Assembly: GCA_028565715.1 (NCBI GenBank)
Contig: JAOXYC010033344.1
Coordinates: forward strand, 1-23,132
DNA length: 23,132 nt
Reading direction: 5' to 3'
Origin: Phoronis pallida
Taxonomy: Eukaryota > Phoronida > Phoronidae
Each line of letters starts with the position of its first letter. Positions within the stretch are counted from its first letter, which is position 1. The position numbers were made by a program, and so were the translations under genes. The notes below the pieces were generated by a model that worked only from the letters and a program-made list of their open reading frames with translations, searched no databases and was not told the origin of the DNA. This document shows, in pieces, positions 8,451 to 15,407 of this stretch.

Positions 8451-11213
8451 ATGATTTTTTCAGGGGCATTGGTAATTTTTGTGGCTGTATCTTCATGTTA
8501 TGGAATCGGATTTAGTAACTTCAGATTCCCAGTTAATACTTTGTTCGGAAACGCAATTGACCAGAAAATTAAAATTAGAGGAAATTATTATTTCGATGCA
8601 ACTGCAGAGTTGAGTACAGTCGACAACATTGCGTTGAAAGCCAAACAATTCGATACATCTTTACTGATCAGCAACATAGGACCTTACTATTGTACTGGTT
8701 CAACTGATAAAATCCTAGTAGATATAAATCATAGTAATCAAATTCGCGTCAACGCTAATATAGTCAAATTAGTTAATGGTCATCATAATTCAAAGATCTT
8801 CGGTCTGGGTGATTTATTCATAGACGTGACAAAAGACGAGTACGCCTGCAAACCTTTATCATTGATACGCAAGGTAGAGAATTTCTCGAAAAACACAGTT
8901 TATTTTTTTGAAATAACGCATTCTTTTAAAAAATTTCAACCTATTATCTTTGTTGATATGTTCGGATTGGCATCATTTAATTATAAACAAAAGGTGGAGT
9001 ACGATAGCAACGATGAAAGGGGTGCTACTATTCGCTTTTGTGGTGGATCGGACTATACAGGAGAGATGTACACACTTGAAGCAAGGCCATTATGTCCAGA
9101 TCCTATAAAATCGAAAAATGTTCTTAATACCAAGGGTAGAATAACTGTGTATAAACCAAATATTGTATCAATTGAACACGAAGTACATATGTGCACACAG
9201 ACTATAACAAATCTTAGAGGTGTGACGTATTTCATGGGGGCTGTTTGGGACAATAGACCTTTGGTTTCCATTCATTCAGCTCCGGAAGCGAGAGAATGTA
9301 GCCAGTGGGTGAAGAAACGAAACTCTTCCTATGGGCAATTAGTGTCACTTGGAATTGACGGCTCTTTTACAACAAATAACTCCAAAAAAATTGAATACCC
9401 TTGGTGTAATTTACCAAAACCGTTTAATAAAGATGTCAAAGATGCATTCACGCACACTTCTCTTATGACAATCGATATTCCATCTCTTAGAATAACAACT
9501 CCTTGGTGGCAAATACCTTCATCGTATCTATATAAAGACAGTTATTCTCCTGACCAAAGGGGTATTACAGTGTGGGAAAAACTTAGTTTGGATGACGTAT
9601 GTCTTTATGTGCCATTTTTTACCAGCGACGTAAGTGCTGTCACGTATCTTCACGGTTCAAATGAGTTAAGGCAGGATCCAAACGTCGGTGCAACAAACTT
9701 AACTTACTTTACATCAGATAAATTCAAGGAAATCTTCCAAGTAGATAATACACAGCGAATCGACATGAATAAAAAACAATTCAATTGCATTCATTACACT
9801 CCTGAAGATGAGCTGTATATGACTAGCCAAGGTTATATAGTTAAGTACAGACATGGGGTTAAGTCGGCGCACCCAACTACCAAGTACGGTGACTATACAG
9901 AACATCCCCACGGATCATTTGGAAGAATCGGTATGTCCAGTAAGAAAGCTGTCTCTTCAGTAACAACTTCGCACAAAAGTAGTAGTATAGTCACTGCACA
10001 TCCCGATGACGTCCTCAGTAACAAAATCAAGTACAAAGCGACAGAAGACATCCCACCACCTAACGCAGGAGTTGATAATGATGCAGTGGTAGCATATTCT
10101 ACATTCATGCAAATTAAATTAGAAAATGAAAATATGGAAAAACGTCTTAAAGAGTCTTGTTTCAAAGCACAGGCGGATTGGGATACATATTCGATCTTGA
10201 TGGATGTAAATCCAACTAAAGCAATAGCCAAGCGCACAAAACGTGCTATTGAGGCCACACACGCGGGTAACGGCGCTTATAGTGTGAAGACTTGTGAGGT
10301 CATAGGTGAAGAAATGACCATCATAACTTCATTGAAAACAAACAGTCCAATGGAAATAACAATGAATGGTAAAAAGAATAATATAAGCGAAATCACCAAA
10401 TCACTTGAAGTTACTCCAGACATTGCCAAGTGTCTTAGCATGCCACTCATTATTTTCAATCCAAAATACCTTCCTAATGTTCAGTTAGTTGGTCAGTTAC
10501 AATTATCTGGTATTGTGGATGTTGAAAAGATAAGTTTATTGGAGGAGTGTAAGAAAAACAAAGAGCATGTTTTCAATATAAACGGATATGATTATTTCTT
10601 TAAGGATTATATATTTACAAGAAAAATAAAACACGCACTTGTAGTTGATCATCTTGAAAAAAACGAAATGTCTAGGTCAGTTCTGTCTAATTCATCAGAC
10701 ACATATGTCGTGGATGATTTATTATCGAAAATGCACGTTTTAAGTGTAACTTCTAAGTTAGAAGAAGAACATATAATCCACGCTCCAACAGGTCTTTACA
10801 CAAAAAGTTTGTACTCTTTTAAAGAAAAGCAATCTTTAGTAAATGGGGTAGAAGATATGAGGGCAGCTATCTCAAGACAGGATCTCGCTAAGAAGAAAAT
10901 AAGTACTCAAACAATTGAAGATTATGCTAATGGTCCAGATCGTTATGATGGGGTAGATTTAGCTGACATTATAGTATCTGTTGGAAAGGGTGCGGGTTTT
11001 GCATTTGAAGGTTTGGGAAAACTAGCCAGAGGGGCTGGAGAAGGGGTCGGATCTATCTTTGGAGCGGTAGGGGGCGCCATTGATAATACCATACTCGTGT
11101 TTATAATACCAGCAGTTGCAATTGGACTTTTAGCTCTAGGGGGGTTGTTCCTTTATATGAAATGGAGAGGACAAAAAAGCGGCGTTAAAGACAACCACGA
11201 GGACAATCTCTGA
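8451..11213 (+). CDS. gB: Glycoprotein B-like class III fusion protein
   Basis: 920 aa from an ATG. The order of features is that of gB: a signal peptide at about 1-18 and a long ectodomain with scattered cysteines and several N-glycosylation sites. A furin site, RTKR, lies at 595-598 and is followed by AIE. A glycine-rich hydrophobic membrane-proximal region occupies about 837-879, with a membrane anchor at about 880-902. In known herpesviruses gB trimers fuse the envelope with the host membrane, and furin cleavage in mid-protein is common. The size fits the family. The tail after the membrane is only about 18 residues, much shorter than the roughly 100 of mammalian-virus gB. The call rests on architecture rather than on conserved residues, so another type I fusion protein is conceivable. 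A TATA box lies just upstream. Confidence 0.72.
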   Translation: MIFSGALVIFVAVSSCYGIGFSNFRFPVNTLFGNAIDQKIKIRGNYYFDATAELSTVDNIALKAKQFDTSLLISNIGPYYCTGSTDKILVDINHSNQIRVNANIVKLVNGHHNSKIFGLGDLFIDVTKDEYACKPLSLIRKVENFSKNTVYFFEITHSFKKFQPIIFVDMFGLASFNYKQKVEYDSNDERGATIRFCGGSDYTGEMYTLEARPLCPDPIKSKNVLNTKGRITVYKPNIVSIEHEVHMCTQTITNLRGVTYFMGAVWDNRPLVSIHSAPEARECSQWVKKRNSSYGQLVSLGIDGSFTTNNSKKIEYPWCNLPKPFNKDVKDAFTHTSLMTIDIPSLRITTPWWQIPSSYLYKDSYSPDQRGITVWEKLSLDDVCLYVPFFTSDVSAVTYLHGSNELRQDPNVGATNLTYFTSDKFKEIFQVDNTQRIDMNKKQFNCIHYTPEDELYMTSQGYIVKYRHGVKSAHPTTKYGDYTEHPHGSFGRIGMSSKKAVSSVTTSHKSSSIVTAHPDDVLSNKIKYKATEDIPPPNAGVDNDAVVAYSTFMQIKLENENMEKRLKESCFKAQADWDTYSILMDVNPTKAIAKRTKRAIEATHAGNGAYSVKTCEVIGEEMTIITSLKTNSPMEITMNGKKNNISEITKSLEVTPDIAKCLSMPLIIFNPKYLPNVQLVGQLQLSGIVDVEKISLLEECKKNKEHVFNINGYDYFFKDYIFTRKIKHALVVDHLEKNEMSRSVLSNSSDTYVVDDLLSKMHVLSVTSKLEEEHIIHAPTGLYTKSLYSFKEKQSLVNGVEDMRAAISRQDLAKKKISTQTIEDYANGPDRYDGVDLADIIVSVGKGAGFAFEGLGKLARGAGEGVGSIFGAVGGAIDNTILVFIIPAVAIGLLALGGLFLYMKWRGQKSGVKDNHEDNL

Positions 11214-11296
11214 CATACTACATCACAGTTTGAATGATGTGCTGAGTATATCAGAAATTAGACAGATAACATAAAAACATATTTGGTTTTGTAATT

Positions 11297-11302
11297 TTTA
11301 TT
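11297..11302 (-). terminator. Poly(A) signal for the UL12-like gene
   Basis: The minus strand reads AATAAA, starting 32 bases past the stop codon of the leftward exonuclease gene. The convergent gB gene has no AATAAA on the plus strand in the 120-base gap. Confidence 0.55.
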
Positions 11303-11333
11303 CGACTTTAATTGCTGGTTTCACTAAGCAATA

Positions 11334-12422
11334 CTAGTTTGTTTCTGTAAGGTATCCGGTGAAGATATCTGACGAACATTGAGATATTTTTTTTCTCATT
11401 TTCATCAATAAATCTGTTCTTATTTTAAATTGACAATAAAGCATATACTTAAAATCGAATTGTTTTTCCTTTATTTTCATCAAACTTGGTAGATAAAGCG
11501 TTCCAATAACGTACTCATTTGTTACAAACTTCGCAACAGTCATCATTTCACAAAGAACTTGACGTCCAATAGAGTTCGTTAACAAGTTCAGTTCAAGGTT
11601 GCCATTTGTAGTGAAAGGAGCATGGTAGCTGTCGTTAGCGTCGAAATAATACCATTGTGACGTTCTTGCACATTCTTGTTGTATCTTCATGTGACAATCC
11701 CCGCACCAATCCCATTTGGGAGAAATTCTTTTTCCTTTTGTGACTGCGCGCTTTATTGTGTTTGGCTTGTTTGCGATAATTCTATCAGGTGAGTTAAAGA
11801 AGTTGTCACCATGACGTCTTTCCCTCTCCAGCTTCTCCCACATATGACGATCTATCAGCGAAGTTTTACATTCGCCACTCCCACAAATAAAATTGTTGAT
11901 ATTAAAATCATCGTAGCTACTCAAAACAGTGGTCTTTACTGGCTTTATCGAGTCGTCAACAAGTACATAATCCGGCGTAGAACTCAATAATGTCAATTCT
12001 TCCCATACTATCTTACCAACGTGTAATAACGCAAAGCCACTGATACAGTTACACAACGACCTTGTAAGTTCTTCACCAATTGATCCATATAATGACCAGT
12101 CAAACTTATAATCATCCTTCTCTTGAATAAAGATAGGTTCATTCACATCTCCATTCCACAAAATCTGTGGCGGGATAATCGTTTTTTTCTTGTTAAGATT
12201 ATATAGAGGCGATTCACCACCAAGAAACAGCGGTTTTATGATAATCCAAAACCGCTCGCTCCTTACTGACGTTTCGTAGATGTATCGTACAAAGTCGGTG
12301 TCAGTTTGAATATACTGACAAAGTACAGTATTGTTTGTATCAATGAAATTGAACAACGCGTGTATAGTCCTGTTTGTGTAGGCTTGCATATTGAAGTGAC
12401 TACATGCATTTACCCCGGTCAT
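11334..12422 (-). CDS. Alkaline exonuclease-like protein, UL12 family (PD-(D/E)XK)
   Basis: 362 aa from the first ATG. SSTPDYVLV (Asp151) followed by CGSGECKTS (Glu184, Lys186) has the Asp...Glu-x-Lys pattern of lambda-exonuclease-like nucleases. YGSIGEELTRSL around 112-123 could supply the upstream helix with a conserved Glu. UL12 enzymes digest 5' ends and process replication intermediates before packaging; they act in the nucleus with the single-strand-binding protein. A Cys pair (WCGDC) follows at about 240. The protein is shorter than mammalian-virus UL12, lacking most of the N-terminal extension. A TATAAATA directly abuts the ATG, so the transcript may start inside the frame and use Met12 at 12389. 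Other nucleases with this fold cannot be fully excluded. Confidence 0.65.
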   Translation of the reverse strand: MTGVNACSHFNMQAYTNRTIHALFNFIDTNNTVLCQYIQTDTDFVRYIYETSVRSERFWIIIKPLFLGGESPLYNLNKKKTIIPPQILWNGDVNEPIFIQEKDDYKFDWSLYGSIGEELTRSLCNCISGFALLHVGKIVWEELTLLSSTPDYVLVDDSIKPVKTTVLSSYDDFNINNFICGSGECKTSLIDRHMWEKLERERRHGDNFFNSPDRIIANKPNTIKRAVTKGKRISPKWDWCGDCHMKIQQECARTSQWYYFDANDSYHAPFTTNGNLELNLLTNSIGRQVLCEMMTVAKFVTNEYVIGTLYLPSLMKIKEKQFDFKYMLYCQFKIRTDLLMKMRKKISQCSSDIFTGYLTETN

Positions 12423-12430
12423 TATTTATA
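12423..12430 (-). promoter_or_regulatory. TATA box touching the first ATG of the exonuclease gene
   Basis: The minus strand reads TATAAATA immediately followed by the ATG at 12422. If used, transcription would begin near 12400 and the first available ATG would be Met12 (12389). This could also be a chance match. Confidence 0.35.
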
Positions 12431-12549
12431 GCAAACAGAAGATACGGCAATATTGAAATAATTGCTTCGACTGCGCCTGTCAAACTGAAGTTACATAATT
12501 GACACTTGTGATTCGCTGATTACAAACAATAGTTCTTCAACTAGGCAGA

Positions 12550-12617
12550 TGATTGGTTAAAATCAGCAAAGAAACCACGCCTTATTTAATTCATTCTCTT
12601 CAGGGTTTTATAAACCC
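12550..12617 (+). promoter_or_regulatory. CCAAT and TATA elements before the UDG homologue
   Basis: TGATTGGTT at 12550 is an inverted CCAAT element like the pair at 3946 and 3978. It is followed by GGGTTTTATAAACCC at 12603-12617, an almost perfect palindrome around a TATA core. The TATA is about 80 bases before the UDG ATG at 12693. Because it is nearly symmetrical it might also serve the leftward exonuclease gene. Confidence 0.45.
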
Positions 12618-12692
12618 AAGAGCAATCACACGTTAAGGTGAACACAATTGACTCCTACGTGCTTGCTATCTAGTTGATACATATAACTTAGA

Positions 12693-13460
12693 ATGTCTAA
12701 AGCCTTAAAGAGGACTTCATCGGATCTTTTCCAAAGATCAATTCACGATTTTTTCCCTAGAAAGAATGTGCGATATAACAAAAAACAGTTGGACTATACA
12801 AAGCTGACAGTCAACGATTTTAACGTTGATAAAAGTTGGACACCGTTTGTGTACGCTGAAATGAAAAAATCATATTTCAAGAGACTTCTCGCCCAAATAC
12901 AGAGTAAGTCTGGTGTGTCACAGATCCTGCCAACAAAATGTTCTGACTGGTTCAGCTGGACAAGAAAAACAAAGTTAGACAACGTTAAAGTCATCATTAT
13001 CGCTGACGAACCATATTCAAGCAGTTTCGCGAATCCTACCGGCATAGCATATCAGAGTGATTACAGGACTACCTCGATCGTCAACATTACTCGTGAAATG
13101 TGTGGAAGTAATCAATACAAGCATCTTGTCGATTTTAACTACCTCGCAAGTAAAGGTGTGTTGTTGTTGAATGGTCAATCATTTACCGTGTCTGTGAATG
13201 AACCGGGTTCTCATTGTTCTTATGGATGGACAACATTTGTAAGTGAACTGATAACGTATTTAAACAAAATGGACAAACATTACGTTTATATTTTGATGGG
13301 AAGACAGGCGTGGAACTACGAATCATCCGTAGTTCAACCCAGTTGCGTTATCAAAGCTAATGACCCGTCGAGTGGTCTGTTTGTAGGTTCGAGAACATTT
13401 AAGGAATGCAACAACCATCTCGAAAGGATGAACATGGAACCAATTTTACCAGCTGCGTGA
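12693..13460 (+). CDS. Family 1 uracil-DNA glycosylase homologue with PIP box and altered active site
   Basis: 255 aa from an ATG. The fold is shown by KVIIIADEPYS (water-activating loop, usually GQDPYH), LLLNGQSFTV with the uracil-contacting Asn160, GSHCSYGW (Ser173-His174), YILMGRQAW, and ANDPSSG, where the leucine-loop motif HPSPLS is expected. The catalytic Asp position is Glu106 and the catalytic His aligns with Asp224, so normal glycosylase activity is doubtful. At the N-terminus QRSIHDFF (14-21) matches the PCNA-interacting consensus QxxIxxFF and is followed by basic residues, as in cellular nuclear UNG. A role in tethering to a DNA sliding clamp, host PCNA or a viral PCNA-fold processivity factor, is inferred. 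The vaccinia UDG homologue shows that this fold can serve polymerase processivity. Confidence 0.8.
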   Translation: MSKALKRTSSDLFQRSIHDFFPRKNVRYNKKQLDYTKLTVNDFNVDKSWTPFVYAEMKKSYFKRLLAQIQSKSGVSQILPTKCSDWFSWTRKTKLDNVKVIIIADEPYSSSFANPTGIAYQSDYRTTSIVNITREMCGSNQYKHLVDFNYLASKGVLLLNGQSFTVSVNEPGSHCSYGWTTFVSELITYLNKMDKHYVYILMGRQAWNYESSVVQPSCVIKANDPSSGLFVGSRTFKECNNHLERMNMEPILPAA

Positions 13461-13463
13461 ACG

Positions 13464-13469
13464 ATTAAA
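13464..13469 (+). terminator. Weak poly(A) signal ATTAAA after the UDG gene
   Basis: ATTAAA begins three bases after the UDG stop codon. It is the second most common signal variant, but very close to the stop, so support is weak. Confidence 0.25.
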
Positions 13470-13543
13470 ATGTGTCAGTAATTCAACAAAACGTCTAAGT
13501 ACGCTCTTTGATTTCGGTTCTGTACGACCCATGTTTTTTTAGT

Positions 13544-13702
13544 TTATGGGTATAATATTGCTGGGAGTATCGACAATGCTGAAACCACAAGGAAATATAA
13601 CACTAAACCAACACAGGCTAACAGTTGTTTTCCCATGGTGGTATCAAAATGTTCACGATCACCTTTCAAAAACATGTATCGTGGTTTAGAACAAATATTC
13701 AT
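13544..13702 (-). CDS. Small 52-aa membrane protein
   Basis: A frame of 52 codons from the ATG at 13702 to TAA. An internal ATG at 13636 sits in ACCACCATGG, an ideal Kozak context, and would give a 30-residue protein. The first 22 residues are polar. From about residue 26 to 50 the chain is almost wholly hydrophobic (LLACVGLVLYFLVVSALSIL), ending two residues before the stop. This suggests a tail-anchored or single-span protein of the viral envelope or nuclear membrane. Small single-span proteins such as gN or UL56-like proteins are common in herpesviruses, but no family can be named. It lies 60 bases downstream of the secreted-protein gene and converges on the UDG gene. Confidence 0.45.
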   Translation of the reverse strand: MNICSKPRYMFLKGDREHFDTTMGKQLLACVGLVLYFLVVSALSILPAILYP

Positions 13703-13761
13703 AAATACTTAAATGACACAACTCATGTTTTGTGACATTTGCTGGCTGTTAATTTGTTACG

Positions 13762-14124
13762 CTATGGAATTCTGATCATAGCTTGCTTTAACCAACTAGC
13801 GCACGATAGTCTAGACGACGGTTGAGTAATAATACTGAATCGAGAAACACACAACTTCACATCGCCGTCAAAATGAATACTTATATATTTTGATTGAATG
13901 TCGGAGCATTTCCCATGTGTACAATATATACAAATTGGCCCATGTCCTGGAAAATGAGTGCTGCACGAGTCGTCCCTTTTTGGTAAATTTATATACAATA
14001 CGTCCATTCCTTCATCTCTTGCTAATTCGTGGTCAACCGAGGTAGCTGAAAAATACGATTGAAGTCGCGCGCACGCAGCTACGACAACAAACGAAAAAAA
14101 TACAATTCTTCCCAGGTCAAACAT
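13762..14124 (-). CDS. Secreted cysteine-rich small protein, possible gL analogue or cytokine-like factor
   Basis: 120 aa from the first ATG; the frame continues upstream only to a TTG. A clear signal peptide (MFDLGRIVFFSFVVVAACA) is followed by a soluble chain with six cysteines after the likely cleavage site, spaced C-x10-C-x2-C-x4-C-x18-C-x15-C, enough for three disulphides. No membrane anchor follows. In many herpesviruses the gL gene (UL1) is a small secreted protein next to UDG (UL2), and here it is near the UDG homologue but inverted. A captured cytokine or growth factor is an equal alternative. Function not assigned. Confidence 0.65.
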   Translation of the reverse strand: MFDLGRIVFFSFVVVAACARLQSYFSATSVDHELARDEGMDVLYINLPKRDDSCSTHFPGHGPICIYCTHGKCSDIQSKYISIHFDGDVKLCVSRFSIITQPSSRLSCASWLKQAMIRIP

Positions 14125-14242
14125 GGCTGAAGACAGGTTTCGTGTTTTGTTTTTCAGACCTTGACCTCTTTCAAATATAGTAAATGCTGGGTTCAAATAA
14201 GGTTAAATAAGGTTTGATCACAGTAGTTTACTACGACTTTTC

Positions 14243-14264
14243 ATTATATCCTCGGGTATATAAT
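14243..14264. promoter_or_regulatory. Bidirectional inverted TATA pair between divergent genes
   Basis: ATTATAT (14243-14249) and ATATAAT (14258-14264) form a 7-base inverted repeat with an 8-base spacer. On the minus strand GATATAAT could drive the secreted-protein gene (ATG 14124). On the plus strand TATATAAT at 14257 lies 39-46 bases before the ATG at 14303. One compact element may thus serve both genes. Confidence 0.5.
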
Positions 14265-14302
14265 TCGTTCACATATTCGGAGCTCACATTTTAAACTTGA
14301 CC

Positions 14303-15163
14303 ATGGGTGAGTCAACGTCTAGTACTGAGGATATAACCCATGAAGACTTTAGGAAGGCTTTACAAGAAGCAAATGCATTTGGACATACGATGATTGATTC
14401 TGTGCAGATACCAGACGGCACACACGTCGTCGTTGATGTGGAAAGTGGAGTGACCAGCGAAGAATTAAACCAAATCATACACGATTTTGATGACAAAACA
14501 GCCATTTTTGACGCAGATGAGAAAGACAACAGGGTCAATCATTTACCACTTTCATTGTCTTCGGATAAATGTAAACAGCTTTTGGCGGACATGCAAGGCG
14601 TGGAAGAAAGATACAGACATATCTACACTAAAGAAACAGCAATAAGGAGTTTACTACCTAAACAAACTAAACTGCTATCAAATCTTAAGTCGATGTTGAC
14701 AAAGTACAATTACAAGCTTAATCTGAGTAGGGTGGATTTATTAGGAGAACCATGTCAAAGAACAGATTGTATCTCTTTTCTATTAGCTACAGAACACAAG
14801 AATCTTACTAAGATGTCCGTTATGCATCCGCCATGGCTTTATAGAGCCTATGATTACATGGATCAGGGAGATTTTGCTTGTTACATGAAGAAATTGTTTG
14901 TCTACTTGGACAATATAGAAACAACCCAGTGTATTTTGTGTTCGGCTTATAACAGTGTTATTGACTCGAAACGGAGTGGTTCTTTCGTGTGCATTGAAGG
15001 TGTGCAGGATTTTAACATCCGTCAAGAAATGGCAAAACACTTTTCATTTTCTTTAGAGAATAACGAAAGTACTGATTGTATGTTAACGAACTTAAAAATT
15101 GTTTGTGTAACGGGTGGAAGCACCAATGTTGCATTAAAATATGGTGATCAATTGTACTATTGA
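14303..15163 (+). CDS. Cysteine-rich protein, tentative UL31-like nuclear egress subunit
   Basis: 286 aa from the first ATG, which is in a good Kozak context (ACCATGG). The frame extends two codons upstream only to a TTG. The N-terminal 90 residues are acidic. The C-terminal half has Cys193-x16-Cys210-x2-Cys213 with His246 later. This resembles the CCCH zinc site of the UL31/UL53 nuclear egress protein, which coats the inner nuclear membrane with its partner UL34. The site lies nearer the C-terminus than in known UL31 proteins, and the His is closer to the last Cys, so the match is weak. Other structural or tegument roles are open. A TATATAAT box lies just upstream, and the small membrane-protein and terminase genes follow on the same strand. 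Confidence 0.75.
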   Translation: MGESTSSTEDITHEDFRKALQEANAFGHTMIDSVQIPDGTHVVVDVESGVTSEELNQIIHDFDDKTAIFDADEKDNRVNHLPLSLSSDKCKQLLADMQGVEERYRHIYTKETAIRSLLPKQTKLLSNLKSMLTKYNYKLNLSRVDLLGEPCQRTDCISFLLATEHKNLTKMSVMHPPWLYRAYDYMDQGDFACYMKKLFVYLDNIETTQCILCSAYNSVIDSKRSGSFVCIEGVQDFNIRQEMAKHFSFSLENNESTDCMLTNLKIVCVTGGSTNVALKYGDQLYY

Positions 15164-15206
15164 TTGTATCCCAATGTTTAATTAATATGTTCTGTTAACG
15201 CGCACG

Positions 15207-15389
15207 ATGTCTTTTGAGGACTTTCTCCAGAAGTCTTTAAACCATTTACGAAACGGTGACCCTTTGTACATAACCATATTAGTTGTTTGTGTATTAATTA
15301 TTTTTGCTATATGTTCTTGTGTTATTTCGTGTTTTTGTTCGTTAACAAAGCCGTGTAGGTGGTGCTGTGCACGCAACAACGTTAAATAG
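15207..15389 (+). CDS. Small 60-aa membrane protein with Cys-rich tail
   Basis: 60 aa from an ATG, between the preceding gene (43 bases) and the terminase (18 bases). About 19 polar residues are followed by a strong membrane segment (about 20-43) and a short basic tail. Cysteines lie at 28, 36, 38, 42, 44, 50, 53 and 54. Cysteines next to a membrane segment are typical palmitoylation sites. No signal peptide is predicted before the single span. It fills the gap exactly and on the coding strand of its neighbours, which supports a real gene. No known family was recognised. Confidence 0.6.
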   Translation: MSFEDFLQKSLNHLRNGDPLYITILVVCVLIIFAICSCVISCFCSLTKPCRWCCARNNVK

Positions 15390-15407
15390 TAATTTTGGTC
15401 AAATAAA

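Noticed and set aside
13762..14196. Longer version of the secreted protein beginning at 14196
   Set aside because: The codon there is TTG. The first ATG (14124) gives a clean N-terminal signal peptide.
14303..14320. N-myristoylation signal MGESTS
   Set aside because: Gly2 and Ser6 fit, but the acidic residue at position 3 is disfavoured by the known enzyme preference.
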